Shown: piece by piece, positions 41,564 through 52,935 of the stretch | Numbering within the stretch: the first letter of the stretch is position 1 | How the letters are laid out: every line of letters begins with the position of its first letter | Origin: Tetrapyrgos nigripes | Taxonomy: Eukaryota; Basidiomycota; Agaricomycetes; Agaricales; Campanellaceae | DNA length: 64,000 nt | Direction of reading: 5' to 3' | NCBI GenBank assembly: GCA_013368315.1 | Contig: JAACJM010000021.1 | Coordinates: forward strand, 62,001 to 126,000 | Notes under the pieces: generated by a model | Seen by the model: the letters and a program-made list of their open reading frames with translations, nothing else | What the model was told of the DNA's origin: nothing | Databases searched by the model: none | Translations under genes and position numbers: made by a program

Positions 41564-41737
41564 TGTCAAGAAGACAGACTACAGGCTTTACCTATACCCA
41601 CCTGTATTACCAATTCATTTCCTTTTATATTCTTATCCTATCTACAAGACCCAAATCCCTATCATACTGATACACTATTTGGACTTTGTAGTAGATCTAC
41701 TTTTGAATCTTAACTGTTTACACTGTGCCTTCTAACA
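41564..41737 (+). repeat. 5' LTR of the gag-only copia element
   Basis: Shares with the 3' LTR the block from gaagacagac to tgccttctaaca, including ttccttttatattcttatcc and acttttgaatctta. Confidence 0.82.
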
Positions 41738-41926
41738 GGTTATGGCCTCTCACTTTGAATACCTCTGTGTCTTCTGTGGATCTCTTGCTACTATGCAATA
41801 TCTTTCTCTTGCATTCCTTTCCCTATGACACTCTATCTGCTCTTGACTCATGACAGATTTGTCACTGATCCCCACCAACCCTGACCAACCCTGACTGACT
41901 GACTGACTGACTGAATGAATTGTACA

Positions 41927-42808
41927 ATGACAAAGCCTGGGACCAAGATTACCAAACTCTGCAGAGAATTCAACTACACCACATGGGAGTTATGAACTTG
42001 TATTGCTGCTCACTCTGCTGGTCTACTGGACACTGTTTTGGGGTTGGATTCACAACCAACTACTGGTCCTAATAGTAAAATTTACAAGGCTTGGAGGAAC
42101 TGATGTGATGCTGCAACAGAGTTGATTGTGAAGCGCATGGAGGATAATACACTTACTCATGTCAGAGGTTTTGAGGAGGATCCTTATGGCCTCTGGACTC
42201 ATTTGGCTTCACTCTACGCTGACTCTGGGGTTGGAGCTGCTGTGAGACTCTTTCAGGAATTTACTGCATTGTGATATAAGGGAGGTGTGGATGATATGGC
42301 TGATATCATGGGAAGGATCCATGCTATTGCTGACATGCTAGGAACGAAACACAACAACCGACCAAGTGACTACCATATTATTGCTGTGATGTTGAATTGT
42401 GTGGCTGGAGACACTCAGTTCAAGGATGTTATTTCACAATTGGAGGATGAGAAGGGGAGTTTGACAGTTCAGGATGTGGAGCAGGCTTTGATTCAATGGG
42501 GGAGGACTTTGAGAGATGATGGGAGTGTGTCTGCTGGGAGGGAGAGGGACATGGGTATACCAGGGATGGACACTGCACATGCACTAAACGTGACAGCCAA
42601 GTCAAACTTGTGTTGTACAAACCTGAAATGCTTGCGTCTTGGACATCTCATTGAGGACTGTTTCAAGGAGGGGGGAGGAAAAGCTGGACAGTATCCACAG
42701 TGGTATCTCAATCTATGCAACCACACATCTGATACTATGATGATGAATACTACAGAACCAACAAACCCAACTGCATCTTTGACTATGGCCCGAGTCCTTG
42801 CATTGTAA
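41927..42808 (+). pseudogene. Copia-type Gag with three in-frame TGA codons
   Basis: One frame from the ATG at 41927 to 42808 (about 293 codons), broken only by three TGA codons before 42287. Recognisable Gag parts are FNYTTWEL near the start, YGLWTHLASLYAD, and the zinc-knuckle region CTNLKCLRLGHLIEDC followed by GGGKAGQYPQWY, a signature of basidiomycete Ty1/copia Gag. All three stops are TGA, as expected from CGA or TGG decay. The frame then ends before any protease or integrase. Confidence 0.82.
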
Positions 42809-42891
42809 TGACTTTAGGGGGAATTTATTTTCTTTTCAAGTTTTTTCTATTTCTCTGGGTTAACTTGTTTGCCTTCCGTCTGAGGGGGGGA

Positions 42892-43058
42892 TGTTAGGAA
42901 GACAGACTTTACCTGTACCCACCCGTATTACCAATTCATTTCCTTTTATATTCTTATCCTATCTACAAGACCCAAATTCCTATCATACTGATACACTATT
43001 TAGACTTTGTAGTAGATCTACTTTTGAATCTTAACCATTTATGCTGTGCCTTCTAACA
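42892..43058 (+). repeat. 3' LTR of the gag-only copia element
   Basis: Starts tgttaggaagacagacttta and ends gccttctaaca, with TG...CA termini. Confidence 0.82.
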
Positions 43059-43059
43059 G

Positions 43060-43789
43060 AGTCCTATTTATAGGACGAGTCTTATTTGTGAGCTCAAATG
43101 GCCGCATTTTTCGTATCCCGGGAAAATATATCCTATTCCGTCAGCTCAGCAGACTCAGCACCAAGCTTCTCCACAAATTCTCCGTCAACTTTCGTCGAGC
43201 AACGAACCAGTGACCAGTGCGTCCAGTGCCCAGTCCATGACCCACATCTACCTCTTCAGAGTCTATTGCATTTTGTGCAATGGGATAAGGACTCGTACCT
43301 GCCGCTGTATACAGTGGCCCGCATCGACATATTGTGTTCTTGGTAGAGCATGTCGTTTCGAATGATTGTGCAGCAAAGCCAACTGCGAATGACAGACAGA
43401 ATGGTGCACCTTTGGAAGGCAGTTCAAAAAATCCCACGGTAACAGTTACGCTAGCTTTTTGACTTTCGCATCCATCTGGTCGTTTTCCTCCTCAAGACCT
43501 ACAAGTCACCATTCCCAGTCCAATTAGCTGGTGCAATTTGAAGTTTTCGTGATCGCATATTTGCTCCCGTCAGTTATGCTGGTTGGCAATTCTCAATGAG
43601 AAAAGCTCTGCCCTTGGGTCAGGGGGGCAGTCGCGGGGAAACATCTTACGAGGGACCGGGATATCGTCGGAATACTGTGGAAAGCGCACCGTCTTTCGCT
43701 GCTGAGCAGGACTCGTGACTGCTTCGTTCCTTCGTATTTATACCCATGCTCGCGAGCACACTGCTGCTCCTTTTCTTTCACTTACAGCT
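43060..43789. other. Upstream region of the esterase; no sure gene
   Basis: ORFs 43098-43346 (plus) and 43141-43437 (minus) overlap and show no domain. CpG content returns to the level of the gene-rich parts here. Confidence 0.4.
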
Positions 43790-45450
43790 ATGACGAGGCT
43801 GCAAACAGCTTTGCTTTTACTTCTTCCTATCGCCGCTAAAATGTCCTATGCATCCCCAGCGAAGACCAAAATCATTTCGAATAGTGACCCGCTGATCTAC
43901 TACCATGGAAGATGGGATTTTACTCCGGGAACCTGGTGGTGCGTCTTTTTTTGGATACTAATTACTACCATACAACATTTAACAATGCACGCGTGAATGA
44001 TTTTTAGGGCAGGGACTGGTTTCAAACTTCACGTCGACGACTTGAAAAGTCTGGAACTAAACCTTGGACCTCATACGACGACACCGACAGTCTCTCTTGG
44101 AGTGTCTGTAAATTATGGCGAATTTGTGACCGTCAACGTCTCGGAAGGACAGAATATCATTCCTCTCGACCAGTCCGTTGTCTCTTCGTCCGACAATGTC
44201 GAGACACCTAAAAGTAGCGTCGTGCGTCTAAATGTAGAAGGCTGGCAGAATAATCGCATAGATTTGAGGAATATCACTGTCAACTCAGTGAGTATCGTTG
44301 ATTCGGTTTACACTGTACGATCCTAATGCAGAGGCATGCAGGATGCTGTTCTTCTTCCTTACAGACCCTCTCGTCTCACATTTCAGTTCATTGGGGATTC
44401 TTTGTCAGCAGTACGTATTTAGCCCCAGCATTCCACTGCACCTGTACTGAGATCTGATCCACCATAGGGCCAATTTCTTCCTCAAGGAATCGATCAGGAA
44501 TGGACCTTTTTAGTCGGCGAACAGTTCAAAGCGGAACATGTTATCACTGCCCAGCCTGGAGCAACTCTTACGGTTAGCACAAGTTCTCCTTTATGGCTAC
44601 TGACGTTTTTATTGACACTATGAATGTACAGGACATGGAGTCTTTCGGAAATGTGCATGGAGTGTCGTTCCAATTCTTCAGGGTAAGCATAGTACTGTCT
44701 TCCATTCTGAGATGCAACTGAGCTGACGATTGAGTAGACTGAGGACACTGGATATTATTACACCACCGATCACAACTTCACCACACCTTGGAACTTTGCG
44801 CGAGACGTACCTGCAGCGACCCATGTTGTTATTCACATTGGGTACGTCTCAAATTTGTTACCGTGTCCTTAAGATCCCTGACCTGACTGCTGAACTTTCC
44901 ACATTTTGAAGAGCAAACGACGCGTCTCAAGGTGTCACGGATGCTGATTTCGTACAAGTTTATTCCGATTTCCTGCAACGTCTTCGAACCATTTATACTC
45001 ATCAACCTATCTTTGTCTTTACACCGGTGAGTGGTAAATTTCTCAATGTCGCCTCGTCTTAATGCCCTTGCTTTCTAGTGGGGATGGCCCGCTGCTGATG
45101 GTACTATAAGCTACTACTATCCGGGTCTACATCAACAAATCGTTCAGATGCGGTAGGATTCTAGTCCACACTCGTCGTCGTCAAAGTTGGCTGATAGTAG
45201 AAACCGTCAAGACATGATATCGGCGACAACCATGTCTTCCTCGTCAATACCACAGGATGGGTGACTTTTGATGATGTTTTTCCTGAGTGAGTTTCCAGAT
45301 ATACCGTCTTCTTTCTGACTGTTTCACTGACGCTGGACTAGTAACGTACATCCCAACGTTCCGGGGAACCAAAAGATCGCTAACCTCTTCAGCAATTGGC
45401 TCGAGAAATGGGGGTTGAAACCAGAACTCGAGTGGGCTACGCCAGTGTGA
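43790..45450 (+). CDS. Secreted SGNH-hydrolase (carbohydrate esterase type), 361 aa
   Basis: Ten exons (43790-43938, 44008-44287, 44387-44410, 44468-44572, 44632-44682, 44738-44841, 44912-45026, 45079-45152, 45212-45286, 45342-45450) give a 1086-nt frame. A signal peptide (LQTALLLLLPIAAKMSYA) is followed by a jelly-roll domain of about 120 residues (YYHGRWDFTPGTWWAGTG onward). The SGNH domain has block I FIGDSLSAG with the catalytic Ser, block III HIGANDAS and block V DNVHPNVPGN with the catalytic Asp/His. This two-domain layout is that of CE2-like deacetylases acting on plant polysaccharides such as xylan or mannan outside the cell. The substrate is inferred from architecture only. The block II Gly is probably in AQPGATLT. 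Confidence 0.87.
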
Positions 45451-45459
45451 TCTGTTGGC

Positions 45460-45983
45460 AAGTACTACTCTGTATTGTCGTTGCTTGACAGATGCTATCA
45501 TGCCTTTTGTCTACTGAGCTGGGTTGTACTCTAGGACTCATGTACCTGAAAGAATCTATTTCTCAAGTCCTCCCGTCAGCCGTCTTTGATCCTTGAGAAT
45601 GTATTGCGCTCGTATGCATACAACTCCACCAAAGGCTGATCATCCCCTCCCTCCAACATCGGCACGTCAGTGTGACTCATCGGAGTCTGATGGATTTTCG
45701 GGGCTCCTTCGACCCGGTTCAAAATGATGTTGGAGAACCATCTCGCGCTACAATCATATCCCGTACCTTAAGTGCAATACACAAGCTCCTTGATACGATG
45801 ATCAGCATTAGTGATGAACTCATGCTGCGTGATTTAGCGCTGGCACCTCATCGGCAATCCATGCAGAACTCTTGCGTGATTTAACGCTGGCACCTCACCA
45901 ACTCATGCAGATATGCAAGAGTATAAAGCATAGTATACTCTGTTGTGTGCATGCACAAGCTATCAAGTCGGAGCTGCTACACT
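45460..45983. other. Intergenic with a small 47-bp tandem duplication
   Basis: tgcgtgatttagcgctggca at 45826 recurs as tgcgtgatttaacgctggca at 45873. No gene is seen. Confidence 0.55.
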
Positions 45984-47212
45984 ATGTCGAATTCCTCCAG
46001 TGTTATCCCCAATCCAGTCTTCCCGCTCGAACTCGAAGATGAACTCCACCAACTGCAAATCACTATGGCTATTGCAACAGCCACTATGGGGGTCAGTCGT
46101 CCGTTTCAATGAAGATTATGCCTCGTGCTGACCAGTGTAGGGTATCTAAGATGTATATTTGGGACATATGCATACATTTGACGGAGGATTATCAACTTTT
46201 GTCCATGAGCGGGTCCCGTCCGTTTCCTACCATCGTTTACTTTGTAGCTAGGTGAGTCTATGCCAGAATTTTGTCCCCGGGGTGTAACTGATACCTTGTT
46301 CTTCTGTTGTCAGATTATCTTCGTTGGGGTTTGTGTTCACCAACACGTTCGAACTGAGTATGTTTTGCGACAGCCTCTTCTGATCCCGAAGTCATTGATA
46401 CATGTTTTCTATCTCCAGCTCTCTCCCAAGCAAATTGTGCTGCTCTATCCTATGCATCTGTCGGCTTCACCATTACTGCCCTAGGCTGTGTTACATTTCT
46501 ATTTTTCCTGCGTCTCCGAGCTGTCTATTACAACAACCACCTAGTCATATTACTCTTCTTTGCAATATGGCTAGGAAACTTGGCCTGCATTTCGATGGCA
46601 GCTCTCATTTACTTTCCACCACCATATCCGATGAAATTCGCGGGAACGACTTACTGTGTCAAAGATGACCTCAAGATTGGTTATGCTTCCATAACAGCCA
46701 TTGGTCCATTGGTTCATGACACATGCGTCTTCCTCGCTATATCGTATCGTCTTTTCAAGAATAGTTTTCCAGACGGATCCGGATCCGGACCCGGACACAG
46801 TGTTGAGTCGTTGAAGAAATCAGGAGATGTAGAAAAATACGTGCTAGGGAAGAATCTACCGCACCTGTCTCGGGCCCTCTTTCAGCATGGTCAATTGCTT
46901 TACTTGTGAGTATTCCAGCCCGCTTGAACCTTCATTGATTTTGACTGACGCAGTGGAATGGCAAGAATCACAATATTTGCGTCCGCGTCCACAACGATCT
47001 TGCTGCATATACCATCTGTTCCAGAAGCCTATCGCCTGGTGGCTTCTGTCCCACAAGCAGCGGTTTTGAGCTCAGTGGCTTGCACTATATTTCGAGATAC
47101 CAGGTTGGGAAAAATCTTGGAGAAAGGCCCGGGGTCCATTCGAACCGAGGCAATATCACTAGTGACAATTTCAGCAAGGGGTTCTAGCTCTAGAATACAA
47201 TCAGTAGCGTAA
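45984..47212 (+). CDS. Polytopic membrane protein of unknown function, 332 aa
   Basis: Five exons, 45984-46091, 46151-46251, 46314-46357, 46419-46905 and 46954-47212, give a 999-nt frame. After a short polar N-terminus (LELEDELHQLQITMA) there are about seven hydrophobic segments, including SVGFTITALGCVTFLFFLRL, LVILLFFAIWLGNLACISM and a final amphipathic ITIFASASTTILLHIP. The order WDICIHLTEDY, FPTIVYFVARLSSLGFVFTN, FFLRLRAVYYNNH, GPLVHDTCVFLAISYRL is typical of a large, uncharacterised seven-helix-like family in Agaricomycetes. A charged loop (SGSGPGHSVESLKK) precedes the last third. No ligand or partner can be inferred. Confidence 0.78.
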
Positions 47213-47283
47213 GTGAATTGATACCACACCACTATATACCGGGATTATAGATGAGAAAATTATGCAATCACTGGCCAATACTG

Positions 47284-49040
47284 CTACAGAGACTGTCCCA
47301 GGTCCATTTCCAGAGACATGCCTTCCCCTTGCAATCTTTTTATTATGCTCCCTGCGCTTCCCTCATCCATATCCAAGAGACTCCGAAAACCAGAGAACTT
47401 GGTACGAATAAGCCCAGATTGTCCACCTCTCCATCGCGTCTCGAGCATTTTAACGACCACATCGCCGATATTCTGGGCCATATTCAGGGAGGGTTGCGAT
47501 GAGAACGATGCTTCGCGCAGCTGCGGAACCAGCGCATGATGAGTCGAATATGGGGTATGTACTATAACGAGAGCCTCGAAGAACGACCTCGTCAAAGTAG
47601 GTTTGAACTGATGCTCTTGGAAAAGGTGACATTTCCAGTCCTTCGGACTTTCGTCGACCTCCAAGTGTAAGTGATGGAAGACGGGACAGGATCATGACAA
47701 GATCAACGTCCGGATTACTGAAAGAGTTGGTTGATAGTGAGATGAGTGATCTGGTCTGCGCTGCACCGATGAAGCAGAGAGAGGAATTGGTCTGTCGGAA
47801 ATCCGATTGAGCCTAGCCAGTGCACAGGACCCCACTCAGACCGAGAAGACGTAGACACACCTGCTCCCAAGGAGAACCGTGTCACATTTGGGAGTGAGAT
47901 TGACCCGAGGATTTCCCCGAGATGAAAACCCATATTTCGAGTGAAGATGGGGTTAATGGAAAGTGCGCTTGCAAGACATGTAACGACCGAGTCTCTGTGC
48001 TCAAAGTCGATAGGAAAGCGGCAGCGGCTGAAGTTTTCGAGCGATACGGTCGTGGATTCAGATGCTAAGCGAAGCAATGCTGAGCCAGGAAAGTAATCGG
48101 GGCAGATGACGAGTGACTGGAGGCACTGGAATGGAGCTGCTGTAATATCGTCCGGCGCATTGACCCGCCAGCCCGACCCTAGTTCTCCCAATGTTAATGC
48201 GCGAAGATGAGGAGCTGAGAAGTGAGTGAAAATTGGCAGAGGACTATGCTCGCGGTAGGAATCGCATGGGTTAGAGATGACATTCAGCTTCAAAGATGAA
48301 ATGCTGGGAAGACTTGGAATCCAAGGAAGGAGTGGATCGGGATAAAAGAAGAAGGATTCGTAGGCAGCGAGTGAAAAGCTCCGCCATCGGTCTGACTCGG
48401 AATAGAGTAGCTGAATCATGGGCTCCAAGTTTACAGGATTCATCTCGACGTAGTCGTTCCCGTAGTATCCCTCTTCTGTCTCCGTCGACGGTAATGCAAG
48501 CACCAAGTCGAGATGTGCATCACCGGAACGCCGCAGAAACAGTTCGGTGAAATAATCCATACAAGCTTTCCCTTTATCCGACACGTCGGATTTTTTCACG
48601 ACCTGGAATTCCATCCTAGACCATAACCTCGGAATTGAAAGAGTTATAGCACGCCATCGAGAGCATACATGGCTCAAAACACAGGCAGGATGGCGGCCTG
48701 GATGAAGATTAAGACAAAACTCTCCGCGCCCGTCTGCGTCATCATCGCAACATAAGATGCTGAAGATAATCTCCAGGATTTCGTTGGGCAATCTACCGAC
48801 GACACATCTCGCTGTATCTAGATGCGAAGATAGGTGTCCATGCCGAAGCTGCAAAAGGTGAAGGAGGTTTTGGACGCGTTCGACTTCTGCATGGAGTGAT
48901 GAGATATTGGCGACAAGTTTATCGACGGAAGACGATTCGTTTGGATAAGAATATGCTTCAGAACAGGGAGGCAAAGAATAGAAGCAGAGATTGCATACTT
49001 CTACTACAGACTGAGAGCAGTGGTGTTCAGAGTCTGACAT
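47284..49040 (-). pseudogene. F-box protein copy 4, opposite strand, frameshifted
   Basis: Starts MSDSEHHCSQSVVEVCNLC and follows copies 1-3 throughout, with the F-box GRLPNEILEIIFSILCC and the LRR-like body, but is clearly more diverged. Relative to copy 2 it has a 2-nt loss near 47725, which ends the long frame at LTINQLFQ, and another 2-nt loss near 47670. The tail continues in another frame (WKCHLFQEHQFKPTLT, LLDMDEGSAGSIIKRL) to 47284 and is also shortened at the end. A protein of about 440 aa, with F-box but without the last repeats, is still possible. Confidence 0.8.
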
Positions 49041-49058
49041 GATGTTTGCAGAATTATA

Positions 49059-49311
49059 CACACCCAGCACTAACCAATATTCATTGGCCAAAAGTTAGTT
49101 CGGAAAGGTCAAGTTTTCGAGGGACCAGGAAACTCATTTGGAGACGAAAGGTTTTCGTGCTTCAGAAATTTATCGGAAGCGGATCCGAGCCAATCGGATC
49201 GCTTGCCGAGGCTTCGGAAATTTAAAGTTTTCGAATCCGTTTTCGAGCACCAGAGATTTGATGTTTCCTAATTAACTTCTGGCCACGGAATATTGGTTAC
49301 TGCTGGGTGTG
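49059..49311. mobile_element. 253-bp MITE, copy A
   Basis: Ends are inverted repeats, cacacccagcactaaccaat against attggttactgctgggtgtg, extending about 45 bp. Flanking 3-mers ata (49056-49058 and 49312-49314) are a probable 3-bp target duplication. It is about 90% like copy B at 51859-52112, in inverse orientation. It lies immediately upstream of the ATG of F-box copy 4. Confidence 0.85.
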
Positions 49312-49513
49312 ATAATAAGACGCTGTCATACACAGCAGCAAAAGGCGCGTACCTTCTTTCCAGTACCATCATCACCCTTTCAGGTCACTGTCAGCATCTA
49401 TCCACTGCTTTGGTCACTTCTCGTTTCCTGTACACTCGGTACTCTTCAACTTTTGATCGTTTGTATTGAGTACTGACTTCAGTTGGCCATAGCAGTGGCA
49501 CTCTATCGTCAAA

Positions 49514-51180
49514 ATGGTCCTTGTTCCACCCGAAATCCTGAAATTAATCTTCAATAATCTGGTCGAAACAACGGTTGAAAGTCCGTTCTTCCCAGGCGGT
49601 CTCAAAAACCTCTCAAAAGACTCCATAAAAAATCTTCTATCTTGTGCCCTCAGCAGTGGGGCCTTGTTTGATCCTGCCATACGTGTTTTGTGGCATACGA
49701 TGGAATTGCCAACAATCCTCAGATTGCTACCTGATTTCACAATTATGAATGGTACCCATGTGAGTGCCAGCGTCTTTTCGAGGTCTAATTTGACCAAAGT
49801 ATTCTCGCACAGAACCTCACCGGCGACGTTGATTACGATGACCATACCTTGAAGCGCTTCGACATCTATTCTTCCAAAGTCAGACACCTCGCTCTCTACG
49901 GTCCTGCAAGCAAACAGATCCTAATCCACAATTTTGTCTACACTCGCTTGGCTCTCGCAAGGCCAAGGCCACTGCCGTTCTTAACCCATCTCTACTGTTA
50001 TGGAAGTCCATTCTCCGACAAGACCATCTTTGCTATCTCTCCTTCGCTCAGATACGCTTCCTTTTTCCAGTGCCATTTCTCAGAAATCCTACTTTACCTG
50101 TCCGTTGCCAAAAAGGAGTCAGAGTTGCAATTGCTTGACCTCTCCTATTGTCTCGGAAATGAGCCTACGCTACCATCCATCTCCAAATCCATCTCCCAAC
50201 TCATACATCTGCGCAGTCTTCATCTGATTTTCAGGAACCTTCCCGGGTGCGTTTCGTTGGATCTACGGCCTCTAGGCCGTTTAGCACTCTTGGAAAGCCT
50301 GAGGCTGGAAATCCATGTACCCAATACAAAGATCGAAAGTTCGATAATCCAGGACTTCAGTGATGGTGTACCCAGATCATTGAAGCAATTGACGCTATAT
50401 CTGGATGACCCGAGTGCTAGTCTTGCATCTACAGTTCCCCAGTTTTACCAGCACTCACCCGTGGTGACCTATTCTATAATAGGGTTCCTCAAATCGGAAC
50501 AGTTCGCAACCGTCTTCGCAGCCATCCCCTCCCAGTGGCAAGGAACGCTGACTAAGTTGTTAGTTAGCGCTTGTGGCCCTATGGAGATTGATCCACCACG
50601 GTCGTTACGGTCGAGTCTTATTGAACCCTTGTATTCCCTATGCGTCCTGCAGGATGTAGAAATTCGCGAATTCGGAAGCGCCCTTTTTGCTAACGACGAC
50701 GATATCTCGAAGATCTGCCATGCATGGCCGGATCTCGTCAACCTTTTACTCGACGTGTCATCAGACTCAGAGACGGTGGGACGACTCCCTACCGTAGCCT
50801 CCTTCAAACCAATCATCGCTACTCTATGTCCCCAGATGGAGAGCCTGGAAATCCCACTCGATGTAGTGCGACTCCCTGCAGTGGATGAGATCCACTCCCG
50901 GTCTGAGGCTGCCACTTCGTCGTCGGGAACGAGTCACGACCTCCACCTTCTTCACTTGAATATAGACCGAGCTGATTTCGATCAGTGCAGCTCTGGGAGT
51001 GGTCCAACCAATCTCGCGTACCACTTGGACATGGCTTTCCCGTTTCTACGACTAGTTGAAGTTAACCATGGTGTTGGGAAAGGGCGGATTCGGTTGGGTT
51101 GGAAGGCTTGGAAGGCTGTCATCGATATTATGGTACTGTGCCAGGACGTTAGGAGGAGATATCAGGAAGAGCTCAAGTGA
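49514..51180 (+). CDS. F-box/LRR-like protein of another subfamily, 537 aa
   Basis: Two exons, 49514-49759 and 49813-51180. An F-box-like start VLVPPEILKLIFNNLVE is followed by a helical linker ending FDPAIRVLWHTMELPTILR, the LW(x)ME turn common in Agaricomycete F-box proteins. About 440 residues of leucine-rich strands and helices follow (HLRSLHLIFRNLP, LARPRPLPFLTHLYCYG, SLKQLTLYLDD, LVNLLLDVS). It is expected to act as a substrate adaptor of SCF ubiquitin ligases; the target is unknown. It shares no close identity with the tandem family at 19-27 kb. It is bracketed by two inverted copies of a 253-bp MITE. Confidence 0.8.
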
Positions 51181-51858
51181 TATGGAGGTAGACGTGCTTC
51201 TGCCAGTGCAAAATATGATTTTTTGATTTTCCGACATCTTAGTACGTATTGGGGACAGTCTTCTTATGTATGTTGTCTAGAAAATTCCACGACGATGCAT
51301 ACAGAGTAATATTGTACCTCTTTTTCTTCTTTTCCCTCCCTCTCCGCATCTTTCTTCTATCGTCTATTTCATCCAGCCACCTTGGGTACCTTGGGCTATA
51401 ACCTATCAAAGACCTTGTCAGACTTATTTTTACTTGTCTTCGCCTTCAGCAAATATTTGAACTCATGTTCCGCCACAAGTACCGCTCGATTGACTTGGAC
51501 GACTATAAGTACAACGAGAGTGTTTTATAATTTGCTGAGCGATATCGGTTACAACCGAATGCTCAGACATTAGACAGATTTTTGGAAAAGTTGCTGAAGC
51601 TGCAGAAGGGAGGAGATGGAGGATGAGGCCTCACCAGCACCCTCGACCAGTGATCAACCAGTGATAGTCTTTCGGTCTCAGCCCAACGGATTGAGACGGG
51701 GTAGTAGGAACATCATGCACCCGTCTGTGTTTGACATATATTCTTGGCTGGCTTCGGTTTACTTGATAAAGTTGTTTTTTGGTGTCCAGAGCAAGTCCAG
51801 AGTGGCTTAGGTCGCTTGGAAGGTAGGCTTTTGAGGATGCTATTTGTCGTAGACTCGT

Positions 51859-52112
51859 CACACCCAGTAGTAACCAATATTCCGTGGCCAGAAGTTAGTT
51901 GGGAAACATCAAATCTCTGGTGCTCGGAAACGGATTCGAAAACTTTAAATTTCCGAAACCTTCGGCAAGCGATCCGATTGGCTCGGATCCGCTTCCGATA
52001 GATTTCTGAAGCACGAAAACCTTTCGTTTCCAAACGAGTTTCCTGGTCGCTCGAAAGCTTGACCTTTCCGAACTAACTTTTGACGAGTGAATATCGGTTA
52101 CTGCTGGGTGTG
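51859..52112. mobile_element. 254-bp MITE, copy B
   Basis: cacacccagtagtaaccaat at the left and gttactgctgggtgtg at the right, with flanking 3-mers cgt on both sides (51856-51858 and 52113-52115). It is in reverse orientation relative to copy A. Confidence 0.85.
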
Positions 52113-52115
52113 CGT

Positions 52116-52935
52116 AGTACTAAGTCTAGTAGTGGAATTCGAAGTTAGGTTAGGGTTTCTCTCACTTCCATGACCACCTCGAATCTAATCGCCGTGCGCT
52201 AGACAGTGACTACACAATACCCCAAGGTACAAAGTCTCAGAGACAGCGAGAAATACGGGACGATTTGGCTCGGACTTTGGCGCATGGATTTGCGTTACAC
52301 GCCAACTGCAGTTTAGTTGAATCAACAGTGAGTGGCAGACGTACTTCATATGGTCCAAAAGGCTCAGATTTGTTTCCAGACACAGTCTTGTGCCAAAGCT
52401 GGGCTGCTGCTATATTCAAAGAGGTCAGATAGCGCGTCAATAGTCTATTTGTGACAGCACCTCGTTTTTTGCTCGGGGACTCAGGCGTACTTAGAGAAGG
52501 GAAAAAGTTATCACTGCGATATCTTGGTTCGCCATACTCGCCTTCGGAATGGAGAAATCCAGCGAAGCGCTGTCCTGAAAAACGATGAGGTTTTCTGGAT
52601 GGGACAAATATTGGCGAGTGGTGAGTCCGTCCTTGCTTGCCCATATGATCATGACAGGCACTGACAATACAGACCCTTTTTTTAGTAGATTTGGCCACAT
52701 TGTTCATCGTCTATGGATAAAACCCGATGCGTACCTTTGTCTAGATTTGAATACGGCTTCTCGAGATGTCAGGGTCCAACTCCCATTATTCTCCGTTCGG
52801 GATTTCTTCCTTATCTGGGATCTGCTATGACCACTGTACGGCACACCACTCGGATATAACTAGGACACTCTCTACACCAGACCAGCCTGCATCTATCATC
52901 CATCTTGCCATTGCATCTGTCCTCATAGCGCCCCT
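52116..52935. other. No supported gene
   Basis: The minus-strand ORF 52237-52707 has no domain, and nearby frames are equally open. Probably flank of the MITE and promoter of the next gene. Confidence 0.45.

Larger units (their letters stand above)
41564..43058 (+). mobile_element. Small copia-type LTR element carrying only gag
   Basis: Two similar LTRs (41564-41737 and 42892-43058) start with TGT and end in cttctaaca. The 3' LTR is preceded by a polypurine tract (gagggggggа-like, 42882-42891). The 5' LTR is followed by ggttatgg, which resembles a primer site for an initiator-tRNA half molecule. Flanking 5-mers are aagtc and gagtc, one mismatch. The 1154-bp interior holds a decayed gag and no protease, integrase or RT, so it depended on another element. 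Confidence 0.8.

Noticed and set aside
41893..41919. gactgactgact simple repeat
   Set aside because: Ordinary microsatellite without further structure; similar short runs occur at 31230 and 62220.
43098..43437. Overlapping ORFs on both strands before the esterase
   Set aside because: No signal peptide or domain could be confirmed; most likely promoter sequence.
52237..52707. 156-aa minus-strand ORF
   Set aside because: No domain; a second frame in the same place looks equally protein-like; no splice-supported extension.
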